Assembly: GCA_012934845.2 (NCBI GenBank)
Contig: WNNJ02002419.1
Span: 62,001-126,000, forward strand
Direction: 5' to 3'
Length of the DNA stretch: 64,000 nt
DNA from: Pomphorhynchus laevis
Lineage: Eukaryota > Acanthocephala > Palaeacanthocephala > Echinorhynchida > Pomphorhynchidae
How positions within the stretch are numbered: the first letter of the stretch is position 1; every line of letters begins with the position of its first letter. Below, piece after piece: positions 31,801-41,398 of the stretch. Below the pieces are notes generated by a model. The model ran no database searches. It saw only the letters and a list, made by a program, of their open reading frames with translations, and had not been told where the DNA came from. A program made the translations under genes and the position numbers.

Positions 31801-32550
31801 GAGTGAGACCATTCCCCGTGAATTTCTTGTAAAACATGTAAGCCAGACGCGAAAGAATGACGAATGCCGTTTCGTCATCACAATAACTCATCAATGCCAG
31901 ATCCCTCCCACTACTGGATGCAGAGGAGGACCGGCAGACGGCAATCAATGAATGAATCAATGTGAATGATGCACTAGAAAATTTTCTAGTAACATCATAG
32001 AGTACTAAATCAGTACTACAGCTTCACCAAAAAGGATCATTAGCAAAATCACTGGCAAATGCCAGCGTAGGTCTCTAAATATCGGCTAACTTTAATCATG
32101 AATTTAATGAGAGTGAGACCATTGCCCGTGAATTTCTTGTAAAACATGTAAGCCAGACGCGAAAGAATGACGAATGCCGTTTCGTCATCACAATAACTCA
32201 TCAATGCCAGATCCCTCCCACTACTGGATGCAGAGGAGGACCGGCAGACGGCAATCAATGAATGAATCAATGTGAATGATGCACTAGAAAATTTTCTAGT
32301 AACATCATAGAGTACTAAATCAGTACTACAGCTTCACCAAAAAGGATCATTAGCAAAAGCACTGGCAAATGCCAGCGCAGGTCTCTAAATATCGGCTAAC
32401 TTTAATCATGAATTTAATGAGAGTGAGACCATTGCCCGTGAATTTCTTGTAAAACATGTAAGCCAGACGCGAAAGAATGACGAATGCCGTTTCGTCATCA
32501 CAATGACTCATCAATGCCAGATCCCTCCCACTACTGCATGCAGAGGAGGA
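31801..32550 (-). repeat. 310-bp tandem repeat of a CRE-like element 3' end
   Basis: GAGTGAGACCATT begins at 31,801, 32,111 and 32,421, a period of 310 bp, giving about 2.4 nearly identical copies. The minus strand of each unit encodes ALMSYCDDETAFVILSRLAY and LTLIKFMIKVSRYLET, which resembles the C-terminus of the CRE-like protein at 47-50 kb (a VLRRIA-type helix). The last unit runs into the endonuclease part of the relic at 32.5-33.8 kb. Confidence 0.78.
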
Positions 32551-33790
32551 TGCTGTTCGTATTTGCTGCGTTTTCGCGTATCGTGATACTCGAAGCAAAA
32601 TGATACGGATTTTGACTGGTATGATGGAGCATTGCTGTTAAAAATACAAACGTCAAAAAACGTTCAATCCATCCTGCCGCAACCAGGCCGCAACATACGA
32701 TATCCGGGTATGCGTCTGGATTTCTTGTTGTTGTGACCCGTTGGAAAGGATATGATTTGGGTACCGGTTTTAGCTGATGTTCAAGTCCCACTCCATTGCA
32801 TACAATTGTCAATGTGCCAGCCACTATGTCGCGAATCTCGTTGTGTCAAGTAGTAGGCATGGCACCCCTTTTTACAGGATAGAGCATGTGTCATGTTCTG
32901 ATTCTCGCCTCAAATACAGTTTTTCGCCATACCTGTGGGGTCCAGTTGTAGCGAGCAGCTAGAGCATTTCGAAACTCTCTCGACGTAAGACGAAGTCCCT
33001 GTTGTTTCAGTTGTCGTCCTGTAAGCCAGCTGGATGCACCCGTTAAAGCAGCAAACTGAAGGTGTCTATACGTGCATTCTGCATAAACTCGTTTATCTCA
33101 TTTAGTTTATCGGTGTGCCGCTTGTTGTTCACGTCCTTGATGGTGTTGGCTGTCATCATCTGGTGAGCATGTCTTTAGACTGGATTCGTAGTGTCATCAT
33201 ATACTTTGCAAAACATGTACGTTGTACGTAAAAGGTGAACCAATTTATACTGGAAGGCATGAACATAGGCGGCATAGGCGAAGTGAGCATCAATGTCCGA
33301 GATAGTACTAATCTTTTATACGATATTCTGCCATCGACCAGTAGCGCACGTCTTTTGTTCTTCAACGAAGTCAGTGGAACCCATGGGTGCTCCAAGCAGT
33401 ATAACACCGCGTTTGGACATCGAGACATTCGTTTCCGTGAAAAGTTAATGTTCGACTTTGGTACATGAATGATGATAGAGAATACTACTCTTTATGTCGT
33501 TGACAAAGTACCTGTTTTGAGGACCATTGGTTTGCAAGATATCCCATATGACTCTCAAATCTTTCAACGGTCCGACGACAGTTGAGTCATCTGCATGCCA
33601 TCACTGCGTGATTCTCGGAATCCTTGATTGTATTATATTGATTAGTGGCAATGATGTCGCTGCAAAGGCGGATATTGCAAGCGGGTCGCCTTGGGTAAAA
33701 CCCTCTTTCTATAATATCTCACCGTCATCTCCAACCATGATCACGTGACCCCCATACATGTTATTCAGCATTCGACCCATCGAAGGACAG
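32540..33790 (-). pseudogene. Decayed CRE-like non-LTR element (RT and REL endonuclease)
   Basis: On the minus strand, from 33,790 down: FTQGDPLA-like motif B (near 33,690), WHADDSTVVGP (catalytic A-D-D box, near 33,580), and REL-domain text such as LTIVCNGVGLEHQL and YPDIVCCGLVAAGW. Each block aligns by eye with the element at 47.1-50.2 kb. Multiple shifts are present. Confidence 0.72.
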
Positions 33791-33801
33791 ACCATCCAAA
33801 T

Positions 33802-33972
33802 TTATAGAATTGCAGTGATAGAATTGCACTAATAGAATTGGACTAATAGAATGGCACTAATAGAATTGAACTAATAGAATTGCAATAATATAATTGCCCT
33901 GGTAGAATTGCCCTGGTAGAATTGCATTGATAGAATTGCATTGATGGAATTGCATTGATAGAATTGCATTTC
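33802..33972. repeat. 14-bp minisatellite TAGAATTGCACTAA
   Basis: About twelve head-to-tail copies of a 14-bp unit, with variants TAGAATTGCCCTGG and TAGAATTGCATTGA that are themselves locally repeated. This is the same motif family as at 29.5-30.5 kb, now bounding the other end of the CRE-like relic. Confidence 0.88.
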
Positions 33973-33989
33973 GTGGCAATATTGATAAT

Positions 33990-34400
33990 AATCAAATCAG
34001 CTAACTGAGTCTACGTATTTAATATAATTATAAAATAAACAAAACATAATAATGCTAAATCAAAATTTAATAATTAAATAATAAAATAAATAATTGTTTT
34101 CAGATTTTCTATAATTTAAATCAAGCCAAAATTTAAATTTGGAATTTAAAAAAAGTCATTTTTATGAATTGACTAATAAATAACAAACGTTGTATCAGAA
34201 TAAGGATTAGAAGTAATCAGGAGGAACTGCTATGCTTTCGGGTTTCGGCTCATAACTCCTCTACCCAACATAGCAGCGGGGCCAAATACATGCTAATGAT
34301 GTATTTCCTCTGATAAAACTATCTAGTATCTTATTCTAATACAAAGTATATTATTTATTATCCATCCATAAAAATTTGCCACTTAAGAGTTTAAATTTAT
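33990..34400. repeat. Dispersed AT-rich repeat, copy 1
   Basis: The sequence from AATCAGCTAACTGAGTCTACG through GAGGAACTGCTATGCTTTC, CTCCTCTACCCAACATAGCAGC and TAATACAAAGTATATTATTT recurs at 60,243-60,690 (split by an insertion) and at 63,733 to the window end. It contains a CTGCTATG/CATAGCAG hairpin and no ORF. It may be a non-autonomous element. Class unknown. Confidence 0.65.
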
Positions 34401-35840
34401 TCTTCATATGATATATAAATAAAAATAAAGATAAATAATAAATAAAGTTAAGATTTTATATAACTTATATAAAGTTAAAATAAAAAAATTTAAATTTAAA
34501 ATAATCGCCATTTTTATGATAATTACAAATTTAATAGGATTTTAATGTAAATTTTATAATTTTTTAAATTTTCTCTTTTAATATTTTTGAATTTTTTGCC
34601 AATGCGATTGGTATATCCAAAAACGTCTTTTACAAATGATGACATACAGAATAAAAACGAAAGAACGCAATTGATATGTTGTTTAAACAGACTCTTGTCC
34701 GGTGGTAATTTTAGGCACAAATTTCTTTTATTGCTTTGCATAACTGATGCAATTTATGTGTACCGTCCCCTTGATTAAACTACGACGTGTATTTGGCTCG
34801 TATTCAAAGACAGTTGTATTGTCGAAATCAATCGTTAACTGTTCAACCAAAAGGTCGTTTTGTTGTGATAAATTATATTTCGTTACCCATTAGTCTTCAG
34901 CGAATCGATCAATCTATTAGTATACTCTTCCGAAATATAAATGGTAGAAAATATATTATTGCGTATGCCTTTATTTAAATTTTCTGCAACTTTGTTCTTC
35001 ACTCTTATTCTTTTAGCCTTGAAAAACGCTTGTTTAATAGCTTGCCGAGGATACTATCTTTCTAATAGCATAGTATATATTTCACAATAAATAATACATC
35101 TTCTATAGTCCGTAAAACAAATTTTATTAGCTTTATAATGCAATGCAGCAGCCCCTTGATTATTTATCTAAAATGTCTGTCAGTGGACCAAACGGTTGAT
35201 CCCTAGAATATGCCAGCTTTCCTCTGTACGTCTGTCTCAACCATTTGCTGTCAAAATATGTCGACGTCTAAAGAAAAAATATGCTTATTAGAATCCTCCA
35301 ATGTAACATTTCATTAAATAGCCGTATATTTCATGTTCAGCAATCAACATAAAAGTAATTACATTAGACATTAAATCATTTCAGCATCTCATAATATTTG
35401 AAACTTTATTTCTCACGTAAATGAGAAATTAATAATATTAATTTCTCAAATAATATTAATGCATTAATATTTTATTATAAAAATATTTTTTATAGTATAT
35501 AATAATATATATTTTATTATAATATTAATATACTATATATTGTATATATAATATATACAATATATTATATATTAGAAGAACGTTCAGTGGAAGGTAAGAG
35601 ATTTTGACATTCTTCCAAGTTCGTGATAGAAAATGAAGACATCACAGAGGTTATTGGTAGTCATATTGCTGATGATCTTCCTGCGTCAGCAGAAAGAGGT
35701 ACGACACGACCATGTTTGATAACATAGGTTTTCGACGGGTCGTTTGCTTGAGTAGTTCAGTTGATTTCACGAAGTTTATATGCTCGTGCTCGATCGTATT
35801 TTGAGAGGTCGGAATTAACATAAACAGATGTCGAGAGACA
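34401..35840. other. No supported gene
   Basis: AT-rich. Short plus-strand ORFs (34,587-34,978) lack recognisable domains. An AT palindrome-rich tract lies at 35,440-35,580. Confidence 0.35.
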
Positions 35841-35847
35841 TTTGTTT

Positions 35848-36470
35848 TTAGCCGCTGTGCCGCTTTATAACTTTTTGTACTAGTTCTAAAGTTAGTGTGA
35901 TGCGTACATAGGGAGGAGAGTTTTCACTTTGTGCAACAAGACGACGGAATGTGGCTTTGCGAATTTCATCGACACTGAGACCTAATTCGACAATTAGGTT
36001 TAGAATTTCTGATTCATCAATTCCAGATGAACGTCCCTTTACTATCACATTTCGTGACCTTCAAGAATCCTCCTTTATAGCTTTTAAGAGTTTAACATCG
36101 TCCGCGTTAGAATCTGATGAATTGGTTTAAGATTGAGGGGATCGAATGACTTGATGGCGTACTAAAGAAAGAATGGCGGATTTGGCTATCTGAGAAAATG
36201 ATCTAAGTGCGACGTTATTGATTTCAGCTTTTGTTATTGTTGAATGATCTTGCATTTAAGACAGGAGTGATTGAATGTCGGTTTGAAGTTTACATAATTC
36301 AAGGGAAGAAGATTTACTTTTTATTTTAACATCAAGATCTAGTAGTTTATCTTCTAGTTGGTTTATTTCTGTTGGTAAATTGCAAAGTTCTTTAACATTT
36401 TGATCAATGATTTTTGCTGAACAAAAGCAGCAATATGATTTTTGCTGAAGGAAGGCGGTAGGGATGCGTA
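35848..36470 (-). pseudogene. LINE ORF1-like relic (coiled coil plus nucleic-acid-binding domain)
   Basis: The minus strand reads AKIIDQNVKELCNLPTEINQ and LEDKLLDLDVKIKSK (coiled-coil heptads), then after stops VIVKGRSSGIDESEILNLIV and LGLSVDEIRKATFRRL. The second part (V-x-G, then a Leu-rich helix, then R-x-x-R) is typical of ORF1 proteins of CR1/L1-type LINEs. The intervening stops make it a relic. Confidence 0.5.
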
Positions 36471-36529
36471 TCGATTGTTGATTTTACGATGAAATCAAGA
36501 TGTCTTGTGATGTCGAGCGGTTTCAGCAG

Positions 36530-36605
36530 CCTGATGCTTAACAGTCAATGCACGAACGTCCAATGCGACAGCACTGGCAGCACTTGCACACGACAGATGG
36601 ATCAT
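36530..36605 (-). pseudogene. CXC Cys-cluster fragment of a CRE-like element
   Basis: The minus strand reads SVVCKCCQCCRIGRSCIDC, then stop-ASGC-stop-NR. It matches the N-terminal Cys cluster of the CRE-like element at 50.0-50.2 kb (VCKGCKCAKSGKACVNC), with two stops. Only this short piece is left. Confidence 0.5.
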
Positions 36606-36896
36606 TGCAAGCAAATCATCGCCTCTCTGTCTTTTTCGATAATACTGAGACTTCACAGACCTCTATCTCAGAGTTGGATTTACTCATCTCCTTGTTTATA
36701 AAGGACAATGTCGGTTTCCTTGTAACGTCGGTTTTCAGCTTTTGTTATTGCTGAAGCATCTTTCAATTTAAATTATAATAAATAGTAAAAGTTTTTATCA
36801 CCGAACAATTTTCAATTTACGATTTCAATAGTTTAATTGTAAATTAGCGATTTATTTAATTAATAAAATAATAAACAAAAAAATATTTCATAGTAA

Positions 36897-39119
36897 CTAT
36901 AATGAATGATCAGATTCTAAATCCTCATCGATCGGCAAGGATTTTGTAAGCTCCGGCTTATTACTGTACTTTTTAGAGTTATTTCTTTGTGATCGCTGAT
37001 ATTCTTCGCTATCATGTTCATGCGATCCATGAGCGTTGCTGTGACCACTATATTCCGATTCGGTTGATGTATTCGCGGCCGCGGTGGTGGCGGTTGTAAT
37101 GAATTCGTTATTTCTTCGAACCATGTTTGAGCAACTCTTCAAAATTGATGCGATATTACTACTTTTATTCGTAATTAAGTGATTGGCGGTATTTGTTGTC
37201 GCTATCATTTGTACTGCCGCTGGTGCGTCGTCATGTTGATCATGCTCAACACCTTGAACATCAACAACATTGTCGGGTAGTATAAGATCATCACACATGT
37301 TGAATAACTGATGAATGATCTGGTTGAGATGATCATTACAATTGTCGGGTGTATGATCGGCAACACTAGATTGGCTGCAATTCATCGTGGAAATTCCGGT
37401 TTTACCATTGTCAATCATAGTTTCTTCTTGGTTACTACTCGATGATACAAAGAAAGGCGCAGCAGATTCGTCGGCACCGGGTTCGTTGATATAACCAGAA
37501 GCAAATTTTGCAAATTCATTCGATGGATTGCAATCAAGCCCATATTTAGGATCATATGATGTAAATGACATCATTGGTATTGTTGAATTGCTGTTAAGTA
37601 TAAATGATGACGATTCAAACTCCAATCCCTGTTGAGATGATCCTTTTAATTTTATCGTCAAGTTATCATTATCCTTGATTGGACAACAAATTAGATTATT
37701 GAATTCGTTCATTTGATTATTATTTATTTGCATATCATTACTAGCTAAGGGATGCATTGAACTCTAATGCAGCTCACCAAGTTGTTGGATCTTATTTATT
37801 TGATCGGTAACTTGTCCTGTCGGTGAATTAGCAGACATCAATAGATGACTTTCAGCATCAGTTGTAGTTGCACAATAAGTAAATATCATTTCTTTTTCGA
37901 AATCTGTTTGACCGTAGTCCGACGATTGCTTTCTAACTTTGGTAAGAGATTTGGCTACATCAGTATCGTCATTATCGTCTACATTAAGCTGGGAATGATG
38001 ATGCTGAAAAACATCATTAGTAGCATCGAATGGAGTATCGTGCTTAGTGATATTGGCAGGAATGTCATCGTTACATTGAGACGCATGCTTGTTTATCGGT
38101 TCATTATCTGCGACTATCGTAGAAGTGGCGCTCACAGCATTATACTCAGTTTCAATTGATCTGGAGTTATATGTATCACAACGTCTAGTCATACAGGGTA
38201 GTCTTATCACATCACGAGTTCGGCTCAAAGCACAAGTGTCTGGCTCGAAGAGGCGTTTCCCGGGTTCACCTGTTTCCTGGTGTCCACCATCAAATGTGGA
38301 TATTGGGATCTGATCAAGTGACGCTAGCATTGCTTTGGCGTTGCCTCTCATTATTGCAATAGAGATGCGCTGGTATAAATGCGTGATCGTCACGGCGTAA
38401 GTGACTCCGCTTGTCCGGCTCATGTTATTTGCAACCCGTTTGATGACCCTGTTTCCCTCTTCATTCCATCCCCCAAACGACTCCACTACAGCGGCTGAGA
38501 ATATATATCCCGCTGCTTCGACCCTGCTCTTGTACTTTCGGTCTTTAACATTAATCGCATACGACGTAGCGGCGGCGAGCTTTGCGTTAGCAGCTGAGCG
38601 ACGGTATGCCGTCTGTTGGGGGTGAGTGACTGCAAAGTCGATTGCATGGGGAGGGTCCCCATAAAATAGGATGTCTGCCGGCCGTTCACGTAGGTCCGGG
38701 ATAATACCTCGCACTTCCAGAGCTACATCCATCCGGGTTGATTGTGCGGCTGCGAATACCACGTCACGAATATCATTATGCCGCAGTCGTTGATATCCCC
38801 CGTATTGGCATGTTAGCGAGTGTATGCCTTCCTTATCAGCTATGCGCATGCAGCGGCCGCATCTATAATTCCTTTCGTGTAAAGGAATTCCAAGCCACAT
38901 GCGGACTAGAATACAGAACTGTGGGGGTGTTAATTCCGTTCCAGATGCCGCATTTGGTACAGCGCTAAGCCAAGCCCCAGCTTTTGGACACGACACTGCA
39001 TGTAGTCGGGCACGATCCATTTCGCTAGCTGATTGTATAAGCTGTGTCGATGCGAGATTTTCAATCAGGCGTAATAAAATAATGATGATACAATTAAGTT
39101 TTATGTTCAAACTGAACAA
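36897..39119 (-). CDS. REL endonuclease fragment with long Ser/Asn-rich tail (R2-group copy 2)
   Basis: One reading frame of 741 codons is broken only by a TAG at 37,764. Residues about 1-30 are hydrophobic (NIKLNCIIIILLRLIENLA) and not from the element. From about residue 31 it matches the C-terminal part of the 41-44 kb element: RCGRCMRIADKEGIHSLTC (zinc knuckle), RHNDIRDVV, RERPADILFYGDPPHAIDF (restriction-like endonuclease), ending MRGNAKAMLASLD. The next 460 or so codons are Ser/Asn/Asp-rich with no known domain. The RT is absent, so this is a 5'-truncated copy. The long open tail is unexpected. Either it belongs to the element or the element end is fused to a host frame. Confidence 0.6.
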
Positions 39120-39544
39120 AACTACGAAGGCCTTATAGCAAAGGTGGTCAAGTCATGGAGCACTGGGCTATGCACGATGGCGCATTATCTTTTTAACTTT
39201 ACTTATTAATGAAAACAAAGTTATATATTTTTCAACATATTCAATTAAAAAGGGCAAATATTTGAAAAATATGTGGGTTCTTGCAACAAAAAGTTGGCCC
39301 ATTTGTATTCTCTTAAAAGGAAATTCGCGCTTTATCGAAAAGTGTTGGTCACCTCTGCCTTATAGTGTCCTAGCTTAGTATATTTGCTAACGTCTTAAAT
39401 AAAAATTATTATGACATTAACGATAATTGCAACGTTTATTAAATAGAGATGTTAAAAAAATTTTGACTTAAAAATTTATAATTTTTTTTCCAAATTTTGC
39501 TATTTTTTTAAGAAATGGTATTTTTTTGAAAGTAAATAACAATT
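39120..39544. other. Spacer between the two R2-group copies
   Basis: AT-rich spacer. No ORF, polyA signal or repeat that I can assign with confidence. Confidence 0.4.
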
Positions 39545-41398
39545 TTAAGTTAAGTTAAGAAAAAAAGTTGAACTGTCTGTTTCAGTCCAGCAATCATCGA
39601 GATCGACGCCATTTTTATCGAAATCCTCATCAGATGTAGATGATGATTCATCAGAACTTATCAGGCAATTCTGGACGAATTCTATTTTATCGACCAGTTT
39701 TCCACACGTAACAACCTTCATGCTTGAATATCCAGCTATCATATCGATATTAAATTCCTTCGTGCTACAGCATTGGTCTAGCATGTGATTCATTACTTCC
39801 TCGCATAGTTGATCAACGTTATCATCATTAGTTAATATTGTATCAGAAGGCGTTGCCGTTGTCGAATATGGATGTGTAAGGCTATTTTCTTGTTTTGCAG
39901 TTTCGGTAACAACAGATTTTAGATTTATAGAGGAATCTTCTTCAATAAAATCGATAAACTCCGATACCCATTTAGGGTTGATCTTCATGATGGCATCGCA
40001 GAACGCTCGTATGATTGATAGGAAACAGAATCTGAGCTGCTCCGGTGTTTGAAGAAGCCCAGGACGTTCATTACCAAGATGGTGTAAAATATTCATAAGT
40101 TGAGCATGAGAGTTACAACCTTCACTTGCTGCAAGTAGAGTGAGTACGATATCTACAAAAGCAAACGTGCCACTTCTTCCGATACCAGCACTGCAATGAA
40201 TAACTGGTGAGTGTTCGAAGACATGTTGACTTCGTAATATGCTAAGAAAACGAAGGAAATTTTCAGGGCAAGAGGGTTCGCCAAAGTCAGGCCAATCAGT
40301 ATAATTGTAATGATGTATATCTCTTGTTTCGCCTGTATTGCTTTTTAGAACTTTTAAAATCCTCTTTACAAACGAGTCGTAATGTATTCTAGATTGAAGT
40401 TCAACAGTCATATCGATATCGTTCAAACGCATAATTGCCGTATCTTCGGTAAGACCATCGATTATTATTTTTTCCATAGTGCACTCCATTGTAAAAAACT
40501 GGAAGCATTTGGAACGGCCCTTTTCTACTAACTTATTCAGAATAATAATCGACCGAACGTTATCTTGCCAAACCATATTCCAATAATGTGAGATCGTGTT
40601 CGACAAAGGGCCCTGAGAAAGTATGTATGATCGATTTGCAGGTTTATATCCAACAAAGTTAACATTAATATACGATGTTTGACAGTTTTTAAGCTTTACT
40701 AATGTGCTGTCGACTTTTCCATTGCGTTTTAAAAAAGGACACGCAGTGTAGTTATATCCACCCGACTGTTCATAGTCGCGATCCCATTTATTCGTAAGAT
40801 TTAGATCTTTTAATTGACTCGGAGCAAGCCCGCGCATATTGGTGGGCATCTGTAATCCATAATCTTTTAATCTTATGAATTCTCGAAAACCTTCACACTT
40901 TTTATTTCGGTTGATTTGAATGCATATGGATTTTGGTATTAGTTCGTCGGAACACTTTGTCGGGTTCAGTGATATGCGGGAAACGCTGGCGGATGAAGGA
41001 TCCGTAGGCCCGCTTTCATAAATATTTAATTTGCGGGCTTCGGCAACTGCTTCTTCGTCTGATTGGGGTAATTCTTTTTGGCCATCATCATTCGGACGCA
41101 TATGTATTATCGTGGAGTCAAGAAAATTGTAATCAGTTGTTGAACTGTGAATGCAAACTTCGCGAGGTTCAGGATGGCAAATGTTCGGATTTATTTGGTC
41201 GAAATATGGATAATAATTGTTCTCAATGCTCGATAGAAGGGCCTTTGCATTTCCTCGCATCAACGCGATTGAAATACGCTGAAACAGGCGGGCTGCTGCA
41301 ATATCGTACGACATTGATGAACGAAGAGCTAAATTTCGAGCTATGCGCCTAACTACTTGCTCACCCTCTGGATTCCAGCCTCCGTAACACTCTAGCAC
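39545..41398 (-). CDS. REL-element C-terminus fused in frame to a PTP1B-like tyrosine phosphatase
   Basis: A 617-codon uninterrupted frame. Residues 1-60 (CYGGWNPEGEQVVRRIAR to MRGNAKALLSSI) are the C-terminal end of the R2-group element whose body lies just upstream on the same strand. After a linker of about 100 residues comes a non-receptor protein tyrosine phosphatase domain (about 165-465). It has RSYILSQGPLSNTISHYW, the WPD loop NYTDWPDFGEP, the signature VIHCSAGIGRSGTFAF (catalytic Cys and Arg) and the Q loop TPEQLRF. The closest family by eye is PTPN1/PTPN2. The last 150 residues are acidic and Ser-rich. The phosphatase region has no introns, as a retrocopy would. It would remove phosphate from tyrosine in proteins. 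The start codon is uncertain, since translation may come from the upstream frame. Confidence 0.8.
   Translation of the reverse strand: MLECYGGWNPEGEQVVRRIARNLALRSSMSYDIAAARLFQRISIALMRGNAKALLSSIENNYYPYFDQINPNICHPEPREVCIHSSTTDYNFLDSTIIHMRPNDDGQKELPQSDEEAVAEARKLNIYESGPTDPSSASVSRISLNPTKCSDELIPKSICIQINRNKKCEGFREFIRLKDYGLQMPTNMRGLAPSQLKDLNLTNKWDRDYEQSGGYNYTACPFLKRNGKVDSTLVKLKNCQTSYINVNFVGYKPANRSYILSQGPLSNTISHYWNMVWQDNVRSIIILNKLVEKGRSKCFQFFTMECTMEKIIIDGLTEDTAIMRLNDIDMTVELQSRIHYDSFVKRILKVLKSNTGETRDIHHYNYTDWPDFGEPSCPENFLRFLSILRSQHVFEHSPVIHCSAGIGRSGTFAFVDIVLTLLAASEGCNSHAQLMNILHHLGNERPGLLQTPEQLRFCFLSIIRAFCDAIMKINPKWVSEFIDFIEEDSSINLKSVVTETAKQENSLTHPYSTTATPSDTILTNDDNVDQLCEEVMNHMLDQCCSTKEFNIDMIAGYSSMKVVTCGKLVDKIEFVQNCLISSDESSSTSDEDFDKNGVDLDDCWTETDSSTFFLNLT

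Noticed and set aside
35440-35580. AT palindromes that could be a terminal inverted repeat
   Set aside because: Low-complexity ATATTA runs pair with themselves in many registers. No element between them.
37845-39138. Plus-strand ORFs opposite the second REL copy
   Set aside because: Shadows of the minus-strand REL and tail frame.
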